Source of the DNA: Molanna angustata
Taxonomy: Eukaryota; Arthropoda; Insecta; Trichoptera; Molannidae
Reading direction: 5' to 3'
NCBI GenBank assembly: GCA_963576475.1
Contig: OY754969.1
Span: forward strand, 25,378,318 to 25,442,317
Length of the DNA stretch: 64,000 nucleotides
Part shown: positions 22,743-34,988 of the stretch, piece after piece
Numbering within the stretch: position 1 is the first letter of the stretch
How the letters are laid out: every line of letters starts with the position of its first letter
Notes under the pieces: model-generated
Told to the model about the DNA's origin: nothing
What the model saw: the letters and a program-made list of their open reading frames with translations, nothing else
The model's database searches: none
Position numbers and translations under genes: made by a program

Positions 22743-24048
22743 AACCCGCCTGAATTTTCAACTTGGAGTTCGCTCGCTAATTGTAGGTACATAAGCCGCG
22801 TTGACTGCGTTATGTATTTAGTACATAAGGGGTGTAGCCAGATCATCTTTTTAGGATTTCTAATAATTATTTTTTTTGGAATGTGAATTTTGGTGACCAT
22901 TATTTAACAAAAATGAAAACCCAAGATTGTTCAATGATGAATTCGTTGCCTATACGCATGAAAATAGAAAGGAATAAAAACATTTCCTAACTCTCCTAAC
23001 TTACTAAGATTTCGGAAAACTTCATACTCAACTCACAAGTCTTTCAATGCTATTATTATAACTTTTCATTAGGATAGGGAAGTTTATTAAAAAGTTATAT
23101 AAAAACGTGAGTCAATAAAATGAACTTATCCTCAATTCTACCTTTTCTTTATACTTAACCAACTAATTCTTTACCCAAAATCAATGATGCTAGGAAAACC
23201 AGTAATTAATAATAGTGTATTTCAATATCAACCATAATTCTTTCCTCATACAAGATCTTCTTCCAAATACTATATTTAATTTTATTTTTACTTCTGCTAT
23301 GTATCTCCTCACACTTCAACAAAAACTTAACAATGTGAATCCAACCATTTGGAAATATATAACACTGAAATAATAATCTATACTTACAAAACTTTTTCTT
23401 TAAAAAGGAATTTTTCAACTATACGTTCCACTAGGCGAAGATTGAGTAATAGTGTGGACACCCTAAAAAGACGTCATACATAATAGATAATTGTCTTATG
23501 TAGTTGACACGTATTCGGCTATATGTAAACAGAGAAGGATGACAACATACGCGATTATACTGAGGAAAAGAGACAGCAACACTGGTTATTTACTAGAGGG
23601 AGTATTCAGTATAAACTTTTAGAGAAGTGAAAAAAAAGTATAGCATAGCTACACTCGACTTCGATCGTGACGTCACAAACTAATCATCATCATCATGCCA
23701 ATTTGTATGAAAACTTACTTAGTTCTTAGTAGAAATACGCGGATTTGTTCAAAACAAATTGTGGTGTTCTTTTTGACATGAGACATGTACTAAACTCATT
23801 CAATCCTTAGTAAAAATACCTGGCTTTGCTCAGAACGCTTGTCGTGTGATTTTCGACACGCGACAACATCGCTTTTGAAAAATAAATACTGCCCCGAATC
23901 TATGGGCCTATAATGAGCGGGAGGAATGGCGAATCAGATTTAATGATAAACTGTATCATCAATGTATGTATGTCAAAAGGTTTATCAAAATATGCTGATT
24001 CCATAAAATATGAAGAGTGAACGAATATTCCGAAACTCTTTGGTAGCA
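22743..24048. other. Spacer with a diverged approximately 98-bp duplication
   Basis: TTAGTAGAAATACGCGGATTTG near 23728 and TTAGTAAAAATACCTGGCTTTG near 23809 head two similar segments of roughly 80-98 bp. No gene recognised. Confidence 0.4.
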
Positions 24049-24193
24049 TACCAAATGGAAGAAGTAGCATTGGGAGACCAAAATGAAGACTGAGAGAAAA
24101 ATAACCTGCGATATCTGCAGGTAACTAATTTATTGATATCGCAGGACAAATGATGGTGGAGTGGCGACGATTTCTCGAGGAGGCCGAGAATAA
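24049..24193 (+). pseudogene. Non-LTR RT C-terminal fragment, frameshifted
   Basis: IPNGRSSIGRPK is followed after frameshifts by MVEWRRFLEEAE. GR-x-x-x-GRPK is the basic block and EWRRFLEEAE the terminal helix seen in RTE-like reverse transcriptase tails; the fragments at 29035 and 47732 end in the same way. It is short and broken in at least two places. Confidence 0.6.
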
Positions 24194-24390
24194 TTAAACT
24201 AAGACAAAGTATCGTTAGAAAAACACAGAGAACTTAATACACGTTCTATTTTTCGACTTCATACGCTCCCATCTTTTAGAATTCCATTTTTGTGGTATCG
24301 TTCCACGCTTCCTCGTTAACCTCGCTCGTTATTTCATTTTACGTTTGTGGAAATCATCTGTTTAACCCTTTTTCAACCTTTAAATCTTAT

Positions 24391-24580
24391 TTTCATATCA
24401 ATTTTTTTATATCTCAATAGAAACGTTGTTGGAATATTTAGGAAGAATCGGGAAATCAACCTTCAGAATTGTTTTCTGGTTCTCCCTTGATACTCCAACT
24501 TCGTCTCTATTGAGATATAAAAAAATTGTTATAAAAAAATCATTGCCTCCTGACAGGGCAAAAATCAAGTGTTCGATCTA
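24391..24580. repeat. FB foldback family, copy B (short hairpin form)
   Basis: TATCTCAATAGAAACGTTGT on the left faces CCAACTTCGTCTCTATTGAG on the right, with almost all of the inner arm deleted. The right end keeps CCTGACAGGGCAAAAATC and TTCGATCTA. The 9-bp string AAATCTTAT flanks the element on both sides (24382-24390 and 24581-24589), a good candidate target duplication. Confidence 0.7.
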
Positions 24581-24589
24581 AAATCTTAT

Positions 24590-25408
24590 GTTATTTCATT
24601 TATTTATATGTTTATTTTGAATCAGTTTACAGTCTAATTAAAAATGATAGAAATAAAAAGATGTACCAAAATAATACCAATTAGGTACACACTAATCACA
24701 AAAGTATAGAAATATAACAGTCACATAAAAAAGTATTATATTGAAATATAATTTTTAAGTATTCATTTGACTCAGGCAGGTATGGGTGTGTAAATATTTT
24801 AATATATCATATTTTTTAAATATTTTTGATGTACCTAAGTACAATATAAACACCAACTTGTAAGAAATATTTTTTTGAATCTGAAATCCAAACAAATAAA
24901 AAGTTCATAAGTTAAAATGTACATCTACATACAACTTTAACGTTTTTGGATTTCTATAAAAAGTTTTAGTAATGAAGAGAAAAATATTTTTCCAATATTC
25001 TTCAAGTGGAATAAATAACTGTATTAAGAATTTGGAAGTTCAATTACTCTTTGATTCTCTCCGCTATGGAAAAATTCTCTGGAGATTTTTTCGGTGGCCC
25101 AAAACTAAGAAAATGTTTTATTTTTTGCAAGAAGGTACCCACCTTAATTTGCTACCCAAAAGTTTTGAAAATTTGAAAAATAAACTTAATATTATGGGGT
25201 TATAATGAGATATCTTCTGAGAAGTAAAATAAAATATTATAAAGTAGCCATTTTGGAGGTGGGTTCGATTGGTTAAAGTTTGGTCTTATGAATAGGTACT
25301 TACTTAGTTACCTGTAGCCTTACTCTTAAAACTCGAATTCAATCCCGATTTTCATTTAGAACTTACCTATCTGTCGCCTACGTACATTCAAATGAACGCA
25401 TGGTAGCT
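24590..25408. other. AT-rich spacer, no gene seen
   Basis: No repeat match or coding family recognised. A 77-residue frame at 24972-25205 has no recognisable domain. Confidence 0.45.
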
Positions 25409-25497
25409 TTCACACGTACCGGCATGCAAGCCCATACAATTACCCGGCGCTTACCCGGCGCCGGCTACCCGGCAACCGGGTCGTGTGAAAAGGCACT
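25409..25497. repeat. GC-rich hairpin with CTTTCACACG ends
   Basis: An 89-bp GC-rich island in AT-rich DNA. It starts CTTTCACACG and ends CGTGTGAAAAG, and between them ACCCGGCGC and GCGCCGG blocks alternate. It looks like a very small inverted-repeat element. The 103-residue frame crossing it is probably not a gene. Confidence 0.5.
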
Positions 25498-25994
25498 TAC
25501 TATTAAAACATACCTACCTACCGCATTCATTCTCCGTTACAAAGGTAGGTTCTTAGCGAATCGGATCGTATTGGGATCGGATTTACAGTGGAGAGTAAAG
25601 CAGCTGATCGGTTTAGTTTTTTCAAAATTAGTGTTCAAGTTTCGCCACCAATTCCCAAGAAGAAGTACAATGAATTGTATTTCAAAACAACTCTCCCGTT
25701 CGTTAACTTAAAAAACGATATGAATGAGATTTAATGCATTTATTATAAAATAGTTATAATGATCAACTGGATGTATTGCATAAGTATTTATGATCAAAAG
25801 ATGGATAACTAGTGTCTAGCTGAGATTATATTTTTAAAGTTTCATCACTTGTGCTAAGTATGTACTTACATCTGTGCTGTGTGTTTTGTGCTTGCTTTGT
25901 AAGGCGTGCATTATAGCTCATTGCTTTTTCGATTATAAAAATTATTATCATTTGTACTCATTTGATTCATTTAAATTTTTGCATCTAATATTTC
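25498..25994. other. Spacer, no gene seen
   Basis: AT-rich sequence without recognised features. Confidence 0.4.
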
Positions 25995-26228
25995 AAAGTG
26001 ACCCCAAGCTCAGGAAACTTAAAATATGATATTTTTATTTTCAAACTGCTAAAATGGTACATTACTTTCATAAAATGGTATTGAAGAATTATCAAGTTTT
26101 CATAAAAAATACTAATCAAAATAATTCAACAAACTTGTTTCATGAGAATGCTGACATCATTCCATACAAAATTTTAATACTTTGTAGAGTGACTTAGTAG
26201 TGAAAAGTATAGCGTTGGCCACAACCCA
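25995..26228 (+). mobile_element. G family right-end fragment
   Basis: TTCAAAGTGACCCCAAGCTC, CATACAAAATTTTAATAC and GCGTTGGCCACAACCCA match the last approximately 240 bp of the complete G copy (47415-47651) in order. Left end and centre are absent. Confidence 0.7.
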
Positions 26229-27369
26229 ATCTTTTTTTTTCATTTTTTTAAGGTTTTTCTGATAACGAACATTTTTCGAATCGTAAATTAATATGTAATT
26301 ACTTGGTAAAAATATGGTTTCTTTTGCCTCTACGAAGAAAATCAAATTATATCAATTTGATACATATAAAGTTATATAACTGAAGAATAAAATTGTGTGT
26401 ATTTGAACAAAAATATTTTGCAATCTTGTAACAAAATTATTTCACCTATCAATGTCTGTATAACGCTTGTCATTTTCATTTTTGTGAAAAAAAATTACGC
26501 TTCGACGATACTGATATACCTAATAAAACGCTTATTTCGATATGATAAGGGGTTAGCAGATAAATGTTTTCAACCCTCAAAAACATTAAAAATTACCATT
26601 TATTCTTGTGGAGGTATTATTTTTCAAATATCGTAAAACTTTTATCGCTTAAAAAAGCAATTAATGTTTTTTTTTGGAACATCGCAGTTTCGTGTCCCGT
26701 TGCGTTGTTTTATAAAATTTAACGATAAAATATGACACACACAGTATAGATAAAACAACAAGGCAAAGTTAAAAAAACAACAAAAATATATTTGTGTTAT
26801 TTATGTATATGAAATGAGATTTTTAAAATGAAAATATATTTATTTTAAGCGAGAAAGATAGTAAAAAAATGTTTGAGGGATAAAATTTATTTGATTTATA
26901 CTTATTTTTTATGAGGAAAATTTCGTTTATTTTCAAACTTTCACGCCGCTGACTAATAATACCACTATAGTCTTTATTTATTAAACTTTCCGTTTTTTTT
27001 TACTTTCTATTAGGTACTATAAAAATATTATTTGGTTAACTTTTTATAAAAATGATATTTCGCTCGGATCGATGCTTATTATTTTATAACATCACTAATA
27101 AATTCAATAAATTAATATTAATGAGTTTTTACAAACTCTTGCCACAACTTAATCCAAAGTCAGAATTGTGAATGTTATTTCTGTAATGAAAAAAACTGGC
27201 TTTGATAATAAATAATACATGAGAATATATTTTTTTTAAAAAATACTTATAAAATACAACAAAAATAATTTAAAAATTAATACAAGTAACTTACAAGACC
27301 CACTCGTTAATTTGTATACAAAACTAATTATAGTAGAGAGAACTTTTTAAATAATACTTTTAACACCAT
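26229..27369. other. AT-rich spacer, no gene seen
   Basis: Only short random frames and T/A runs. Confidence 0.45.
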
Positions 27370-27530
27370 TTAATAAAATTCTACATATCACGTCATGTCC
27401 CTTACGAGGTAATCAGTGAGTACCGAACGCCATACTCCTCTATTCTTACACAAATTCCTGGCTTCCTATACATCCATGCATCGACTCATACATGATCGTC
27501 GATTGTCCAAGCTTCTTATGTTTCATTCTT
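27370..27530 (-). repeat. RTE-like 3' end fragment
   Basis: Read on the minus strand, AAGCTTGGACAATCGACG, ATCATGTATGAGTCGATG and GACATGACGTGATATG follow the same order as the 3' end of the RTE-like copies at 16570 and 27743. It lies tail-inward, 200 bp from the plus-strand copy. Confidence 0.55.
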
Positions 27531-27742
27531 TAAAAAAAAACAATAAATTTATATATTTAATAATTGATCCAAGCTGATTAATGAAATAGTTCAAAAAAAT
27601 ATTTACTCTCACACGTTTTTTCAACCTGCTGTAATTAAAAATGTGATATCAATTGTGACTAGAAATCAGTTTTTATTAAAACATATCAAAAGTAATGAAA
27701 TGATATATATATTTAAAAATCTGATGTTTTTTTCTAGGGAGA
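27531..27742. other. Spacer between two RTE-like tails
   Basis: AT-rich; nothing recognised. Confidence 0.4.
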
Positions 27743-28015
27743 ATGAATGAGGAACGCTTGACGAAGAAAATATACATTGCGGACAGGAATGGAATGAGAG
27801 GTCGGGGCCGCCCAAGGAAGAGATGGCACGTTCATGTGAACGATATTTTTAAAGACGGAAATGTTAGAAGAGCGAACAATAGACGAACATGTATAAGACG
27901 ATGTATGAATGTTGACGAGGCGATGAATGCATGTCAAGATAGGAATAAGTTTCGTTCGGTTTTCTTTGCCTACCCCGTGAGATATGGCGTGATGGTGTGT
28001 AGATGTTTTTTTTCT
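27743..28015 (+). pseudogene. RTE-like RT C-terminal fragment
   Basis: The plus-strand frame starts MNEERLTKKIYIADRNGMRG then RGRPRKRWHVHVNDIF, and continues ANNRRTCIRRCMNVDEAMNA before running into 3' UTR with GAGATATGGCGTGATGG. NEERLTKKIY and GRPRKRW are the family-specific blocks, and the same family is at 16780. Polymerase core and endonuclease are missing. The region from about 27888 to 27985 is also found inside G family elements (see 46858 and 37376). Confidence 0.83.
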
Positions 28016-29034
28016 CAATTTAAGGATTATAAGGTTCTTCTTATTACAGGTAAGTAGGTATATTTGATTAAAAAGAAAAAAGAGAAAACAACACCATTGA
28101 AGATTCAGATTTTTTAATTTATTCGAAATAAATCAAATATTAAAAATAAATCAAAGAATTTTATAAAATGAAGCCGCAAATTTTTTTATTAAATTTATTG
28201 TTTCTTTGAAAATCTTTCAAATATAATTCCCTTTGATGTTTGATTTAGGTCCGTATCGAGAGTTTTAACTAAGAGGGATCAATAGTATATTTTCTGGTGT
28301 GTGGTAACAACACCTCCTACGGCTGGAAACCTAACCATCGTAAAGAGAATCCTTTCCTAGGCCAAAATGAGCCTCAAGGGACATATATCCTTACGTATAT
28401 ATCTGCCGTTAGTGTTACATTACCCGTGCGAACCATACGTGAATGTTCAATGGGAGTTTTCAACGAACTTGGGTACATTTAGGAAGGAAAATAATAACTC
28501 AAGTCGTAGACCTATAATTATACATTACAATGAAATCATATATTAAAAAGGTTCGTACATTTTCTGTTATCTTGGCTACATTGTTCGAAGCAGTGTTGTT
28601 TATTTATTTATTTATTGGGGTAGTATAATGCACTGCGACTTAACATGGTAACACAAAATTAGTGTATTATTGTTTATTGTCTGTAGACCTTAGTTCGGGT
28701 ATATGGACCCGTAAATTTAACATTGTTTTTTATTGAATAATATTAATAAAAATGTCCTTTTTTTATTAGTGCCTGCCTCACTATGATTACAACATATGTG
28801 GTAAGGAAGGTACTTTAAAATAAAAAAAATAATGATCAAACAAGTAAAATAATACAAAAACCATAAAAAAATAGAAAATGGTCAACAACAATTATGTGTA
28901 CAGTATTTTACAGTACAAATGCACCCGTTATTATATTCTGATGACACGAATTAGAAAGCTGTCGAGTTCAATTTCGTGACTAAGCATCCTCGTTGTCATT
29001 TTTTTAATCATCATCATCATCAACAACATTGGCG
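28016..29034. other. Spacer with an unrecognised 61-codon frame
   Basis: The frame 28297-28482 lies in a less AT-rich block and begins MCGNNTSYGWKPNHRKENPF. I do not recognise it; it may be a fragment of a mobile element. The rest is AT-rich with no features. Confidence 0.35.
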
Positions 29035-29193
29035 CTACAGCCCACTGTGAGCCTTGGCCTCCTCCAGAATTTTTCGCCATTTAGACCGGTCCATCGCCTG
29101 CATTCTCCAGTTTGTCACGCCAATCCTCTTTAGATCCTCCTGTACGCCGTCCATCCACCGCAGCTTGGGTCTCCCCACACCACGTCTCTCCAT
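29035..29193 (-). pseudogene. RTE-like RT C-terminal fragment (52 codons)
   Basis: An intact minus-strand frame too short for standard length cut-offs reads MERRGVGRPKLRWMDGVQED, then GVTNWRMQAMDRSKWRKILE, then AKAHSGL and TAG. GVGRPKLRW is the basic motif and NWR...DR-x-KWR...LEEAK the terminal helix of RTE-like reverse transcriptases. The copy at 47732-48735 has the same architecture (GVRNWR...DR-x-LW...LQEAK). A TCATCATCAT run follows the stop, common at these 3' ends. Everything upstream of the tail is absent. Confidence 0.82.
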
Positions 29194-29413
29194 TTACACG
29201 TCATTTTTTTAATAGTTTCTATTTATTATTGTTCTTTATGTCTAAAGGTAATTTGTTTAACATTTATGGAGCAAGAAAACCAGATTGGTGCTGTTATAGG
29301 TTTGTATTGATTGCTAGAATCTGGAAGCTGGGAATGACTGAGGTTCGTGACATGTAAACTTGTTGGGATATTCCACCGCTGAACACAAGATTTACTCTTT
29401 CAGTGGAGTAATA

Positions 29414-29590
29414 TTTTTTTTTTTTTTTTAAATGAATATGTCCTTGTTAAACATATACATCTTCCTACGTTCCCTAAACTAAGCATAAATGCTTGTCCTA
29501 TAGGTGAACGAGATCGGTCGAGGCAGGATTCGAACTCGCGACCACTGGATTACTAACCCAGCGCGCTAACCGCTCTGCCATCCACCCATC
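29414..29590 (-). mobile_element. SINE1 copy, nearly full length
   Basis: On the minus strand, a tRNA-Thr-like head with B box GAGTTCGAATCC and GGATTACTAACC in complement is followed by CGATCTCGTTCACCTATAGG, AGGGAACGTAGG and a poly(A) of about 16 (T run 29414-29430). It matches 62921-63115 closely. A RNA polymerase III internal promoter (A and B boxes) is implied by the head. Confidence 0.88.
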
Positions 29591-31394
29591 CATATGTATA
29601 GTATATGTAAATTTATTAATTATAAGAAATATTATTATATACCTTTGTACCAATATATTATTTTGCAATAAATAAATTAAAAAATAAATAAGTTTATTTG
29701 TGTATTTGAATTTACAGTATGAAACTCATTGATTAGCATATGAACGATTTTAAGATCATAATACTCGCCAAAGAGACGGCCGGAAGGAAATCAAATTAGA
29801 TAGTGGTTAATTATTTAATGCATTCGGGTAATTTGTAGCCTTTCAATGAGAGCTTTAACGAATCAACCGACTTTCAAATTTAATAGGAAAATAAGTATTT
29901 AATGAAATTAAAACCATTGTAAGAGTAACAAAACATCTGAATTCAAGCATACAAGCTTGAATTCGAATATGTACTAATTCGAATATGATAAATGCATCAA
30001 TTTATAAGCTTAATAATCTAACAAAGGGTAACATAATATGTGATGCCGCATTCTCATCTTCCTGACATACCTAAACCCCTTTCATACCTACATCCAAACA
30101 TTGAAGGTGACAACAATAATACCACCTCTGTCCGCGCGTGAGCAGACCACCTTCTTCAGACACCATGCTCAGTTCGCACCATGTGCATCTATTGTATAAA
30201 ATTATTGCATACTAATTCGGCGCCGTGGGCACATACCATTTTTTTTTAACTTTCTCGGAACCCACAAGTAATAATTATAGATAGGTGTAGGAAACAAATA
30301 TTGTACCATTGACGAGCAGAAAGAAGAACTACGAGAGAGAGAGAGAGAAGTAAGCTGGCACAGTAAGTCCACTTCCTTCAAACTTTTCCATCTTGTCCAA
30401 TCTGTTTTCTTTTTCCGATATCGCACAATATTATGTTACATTCCAAAAGAAAACAAAACAGTAGGTATAATCAATTAAAGAAAACTTTTTAGTTTAAATA
30501 AATAATTGTCTGGTACCTACATATTATATTTTCAATAATAACAATAACTTCTATAATTTTTACAAAATAAAATTCACAGATATTTTCCTCTTTGCATCGC
30601 AGTGGAAATCATTCGTTTAATAAAAACGCAAAACAATTGTGTAAGTATCTTTAACGATTCGAATTTTATTTACAACTTTTGAAAGAAATATGAAAGGTAT
30701 CATTTGATATGTATACCATAGCACTTCCAATAATTCCCCACCGTTCTTCCAACACAAAACCTCGGAAATTCAATAATCCCTTCCATTTGTATTATTTATA
30801 TATACGTAGTTGTATTATATTTGAATAGATGTTTATAAAGTGTGTACTCCAAAATTTAGGTTTAAATCTCAGATATGACGTATCGAACCGTATAATAATC
30901 TAAAAATATATCCTCTGTAAATGTACCCCTTTAGATTTGAAATACAAAGAAAAATTCATGAATACAAATATTTGACATCAAACATAGTATCCAATAAATG
31001 GTTCATTTCTCCAGTACCTTATTATTGTACGGAAAATTCAGAAATTTCAATGGAATGACTATTTATATTAGAATCTTCTGCTTCGTTTCAAAGTCGTGCA
31101 AAAATATTTATCAAATAGATGTCATCAATCGATTATAATTTATTCAATAAAATTTACTGAATATTTGACCTTAGCCCATTTGGAATCCTCAATACATCAA
31201 ATACATCACACGTATAGAGGAGAATTCAAAAAATATTTATCGCTCATTTATGCTATCGCAGTAACATACAATTCTCAAAGTACTTGAATGCTACCAAATA
31301 CTTCATGCTTAACACTCCTTATAATAGATGGGTTTTATTTATTTATTTATTTATACATCTTCTTGTACATAATATAAACAAATATAATTGTACA
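29591..31394. other. AT-rich spacer with (GA)n tract
   Basis: Contains a GAGAGA run at about 30331-30349. No gene recognised; short frames only. Confidence 0.45.
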
Positions 31395-31443
31395 CTGGCG
31401 GGCTTATTGCCATTAGGCAATTTCTTCCAACCAACCAGAACTT
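31395..31443 (-). repeat. SINE3 tail fragment
   Basis: ATTGCCATTAGGCAATTTC and TTCCAACCAACC match the tail of the SINE3 copy at 38176 (ATTGCCATATGGCAATTTA and TTCCAACCAACA). Confidence 0.5.
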
Positions 31444-31942
31444 ACTTGATTTTACTTGATTTTATGTTTCTATGCAATATTATAAATAATAAGATTGACT
31501 CCCTTAAGCTACTCGGTTTGATAACTCTTAGAGTACCTCAATGTGATACCAGATTGCACCACTTATTCGGTGTTAACCATTGACATTCAAATGTCGGCGT
31601 GAATGCTCCTTTTAATAGAATGTGCATCACATATAATAATATTTTCAATAATTTGGACTTGTTTATTTGGTAATAAATTTACAAAACTTACAGCAATTAG
31701 AGTTATCAGGAGTATGAATCAATTATGTATGAGTCATGTTTTCGACTTGGACTTCCTTTCCAGATTGCTCATTTCCTGTTTCCTCTTCTTTGATTCTGCT
31801 GCCTTTATATCTACTATCTTCATTTCTCATTTCTTCGGTTTTATGCCATTTATGTAAAATGTGTAATTTTTGTTGTAAATATTTTTATTTCCTTTAATTT
31901 TTACATGCTACTGTATTACATTAGTTATATATTTTTTTTTTA

Positions 31943-32854
31943 TTTTTCTATGACACTACATATATTAAATTTCGTGGAATCCACTTAGTGGCTTCTCTAT
32001 AATGTTCTTACCCTATGTAAATGTATATTTTATTGTAATATTATGAAGCTGTTGGATTTTCTATGACACTACATATATATTCAATCTCGTGGAATCCACT
32101 TAGGGGCTTCTCTACAATGTTCTTACCCTATGTAAATGTATATTTTATTGTAATATTATGAAGCTGTTGGATTTTCTATGACACTACATATATATTCAAT
32201 CTCGTGGAATCCACTTAGGGGCTTCTCTACAATGTTCTTACCCTATGTAAATGTATATTTTATTGTAATATTATGAAGCTGTTGGATTTTCTATGACACT
32301 ACATATATATTCAATCTCGTGGAATCCACTTAGGGGCTTCTCTACAATGTTCTTACCCTATGTAAATGTATATTTTATTGTAATATTATGAAGCTGTTGG
32401 ATTTTCTATGACACTACATATATATTCAATCTCGTGGAATCCACTTAGGGGCTTCTCTACAATGTTCTTACCCTATGTAAATGTATATTTTATTGTAATA
32501 TTATGAAGCTGTTGGATTTTCTATGACACTACATATATATTCAATCTCGTGGAATCCACTTAGGGGCTTCTCTACAATGTTCTTACCCTATGTAAATGTA
32601 TATTTTATTGTAATATTATGAAGCTGTTGGATTTTCTATGACACTACATATATATTCAATCTCGTGGAATCCACTTAGGGGCTTCTCTACAATGTTCTTA
32701 CCCTATGTAAATGTATATTTTATTGTAATATTATGAAGCTGTTGGATTTTCTATGACACTACATATATTAAATTTCGTGGAATCCACTTAGGGGTTTCTC
32801 TATAATGTTCTTACCCTATGTAAATGTATATTTTATTGTAATATTATGAAGCTA
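31943..32854 (+). repeat. 115-bp tandem array (8 units), homogenised centre
   Basis: CTATGACACTACATATAT starts at 31948, 32061, 32176, 32291, 32406, 32521, 32636 and 32751, a regular 115-bp period (113 for the first). The six central units look identical to one another by eye. The first and last units share variants not found in the centre (TATTAAATTTCGTGG and TCTCTATAATGTTC). Such homogenisation with matching outer variants suggests recent unequal exchange inside an older pair. A promoter-like block follows at once (32903). Confidence 0.95.
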
Positions 32855-32902
32855 TGGCTATGGCTATTGCACATTTATTGCACATCTCTAATTTACTAAG
32901 CC

Positions 32903-33076
32903 TATAAATACGGCCATCTTGGAAATAAAAAACCATTCCGTTTCGATACTCCAGCTGGTGCTTAGTGCTCGTGATCCTCGTATTTTCATTCCGAGTTCAC
33001 TTCACTTCACTGTGCACATTAAAATTTTAGCATATCGATTTTTTGTATATTTTGTCTGCACAATAAATGAGTAAGT
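32903..33076 (+). promoter_or_regulatory. TATA box region downstream of the array
   Basis: CCTATAAATACGG (TATA at 32903-32910) sits 48 bp after the array, followed by GGAAATAAAAAACC and then by a relatively GC-rich leader ending ATAAATGAGTAAGTGATAC, which contains a perfect splice-donor consensus (GAGTAAGT). This could be the promoter of a retroelement LTR, with the array as upstream repeats, or the first exon of an unrecognised transcript. No coding exon is visible downstream. Confidence 0.4.
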
Positions 33077-33354
33077 GATACAAATTCTTTAAATCTCTTA
33101 TACCCAGTATTCTCATAATATATCTCAGCTTGCATTATCCTGATATAATTAATTAAATTTGGATTATCGCCATCCGTGATAATCTAATATATGGAGCTGT
33201 TTGGTTTGTCCACGCACGTTAAATAGTAGTCAGATTATGTTATACATATTTCGGTTTGATCCCGAAATATAAGTATAATTTGCATACCAACAGAATATAA
33301 CCTTTAAATTTCCATGTCTAATTAAAATGGTTTCCCAAATAAAATAAAATATAG

Positions 33355-34955
33355 GCAAACATGGGATATTTTCTCTGTCGGGAGACAATAATATTTTTGT
33401 GACATTTTTTTTTAAATATCTCAATGGAGACGAAGTTGGAATATTAAGGGCGAACCGGAAAATCAAGGCACCTACATGGCTTACAACCTGTCATCGGCTG
33501 GTTTACGTGATCACTTTATGCGCTTACACGTTACCAATTATGCATTTTTATTGACTTTACTATCAATCAAATGTTTGAAAGTTCTATATATCTAATTTAT
33601 TGATATTGTAATTATTGAAAATAAACCGTTTTTAACATTGACATCCATGAAATGACGATGAACCTTTTTTGTAACGCACTGTATTGAGATTTTGGTCCGT
33701 AAACAATAAAAGACACAGTTTTTATACATGAGGTAACAATGCTTTTGCATATATGTCACCCCTGAACTGCGCCATATTGGTACAAATTGGTAAACAAGCC
33801 AAAAATGAAATAATATTTCTGGCGCAGTTCAGGGGCGACATATCGCGGATGTCAAGCCAGAAGGACGTACAAACGAAATGACAAAAAACTATTTATTTAT
33901 GTACGGTTCAATTATCCAAGCAGAGTTTTTGTGGAAAATTTAGTAAAAATTAAGCCTCATCGAGGAGTATTACCTAAATTTAAATAACTAGTGAATTTCT
34001 TATATATTTTGCACATACGCCCTTCTGGCTCGCTAATGTTTCTAAATGTGGACTCGATTTTTGTATAGAAAATTCATGATTATTGTGGGCGGTAAAAACA
34101 AATTTTCTAAAAAGCTACAAATTACAGAGAAAAAAATATGTAACTTAGTTATGAGATGTTTTTAAACGTTTTATAGCAAAATTGAGACAATTAGTCTAAA
34201 GCTTCTGCCATTTTTAATGTTTATAGATACGCCCTTCAGGCTTGGCAGGTTTCAATGGCATCATCGATTTTTTTGAAAGGTATCATATTATTTTTTTTTT
34301 AATCATTTTTTCAGACATTTTCTTTAAAAATATCTGTTAAACGTTCAGCGTATGAAGATTCAACCATCTGGTTCGATAATATTTCACAAAGATATCGGTC
34401 AAGTCTTCGGCGTATGTTCAGTCCATACGACCTTCTCAATTTTTTTTTTAAATATCTCGAAATATACGCAACGGAATGCCGTAATTTTGGAGGTCTTAAG
34501 AAAGTATCGTTTGGCATAAAAAACGAAAAATCGCATTTTTGTAGATACGCCCTTCTGGCTTGACGCCCGCGATATTATACGCGAAGCATTTTTACCTCAT
34601 GTATGTATAAGAATTGTGGCTTTTGTTGTTTACGAACAAATTTCTCAACAGAGTGCGTTAAAAAAAATATTCTTCATTACATAGATGGCAATGGTAAAAA
34701 CAGCTTATATCGAAGAATTACAATATCTATGAATAATATATGCTTATAGAACTATCAAAAATTGGATTGATAGAGAACTCAATAACAAGGCAAAATTGGT
34801 GAACGTTGCGAAAGCGCATAAAAGTGATCACGTAAACCAGCTGACGAAAGGTCGTAAACCCTGTATGTGCCGCCTTGATTTCCTGGTTCTCCCTTAATAT
34901 TCCAACTTCATCTCCATTGAGATATATAAAAATGATGTCATAAAAAAACAATGTT
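33355..34955. mobile_element. FB foldback family, copy C (largest, two long arms)
   Basis: About 1.6 kb with two facing arms. The left arm starts GCAAACATGGGATATTTTCT, CTGTCGGGAG, then CTCAATGGAGACGAAGTTGG, CCTGTCATCGGCTGGTTTAC and GTCACCCCTGAACTGCGCC. The right arm runs in the opposite direction from about 34535 to 34955 with the same blocks complemented (GCGCATAAAAGTGATCACG, AACTTCATCTCCATTGAG). The inner arm edges also pair: ATATCGCGGATGTCAAGCC (33842) against GGCTTGACGCCCGCGATAT (34557). Between them TACGCCCTTCTGGCT occurs at 34015, 34230 and 34547, and in complement near 33855. No transposase-like frame is visible. Confidence 0.8.
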
Positions 34956-34988
34956 ATTGTTTAGTACTAGTTGCATGTAACACATGAG

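Noticed and set aside
31943..32854. CRISPR array or rDNA spacer
   Set aside because: Contiguous 115-bp units without spacers and no rRNA nearby.
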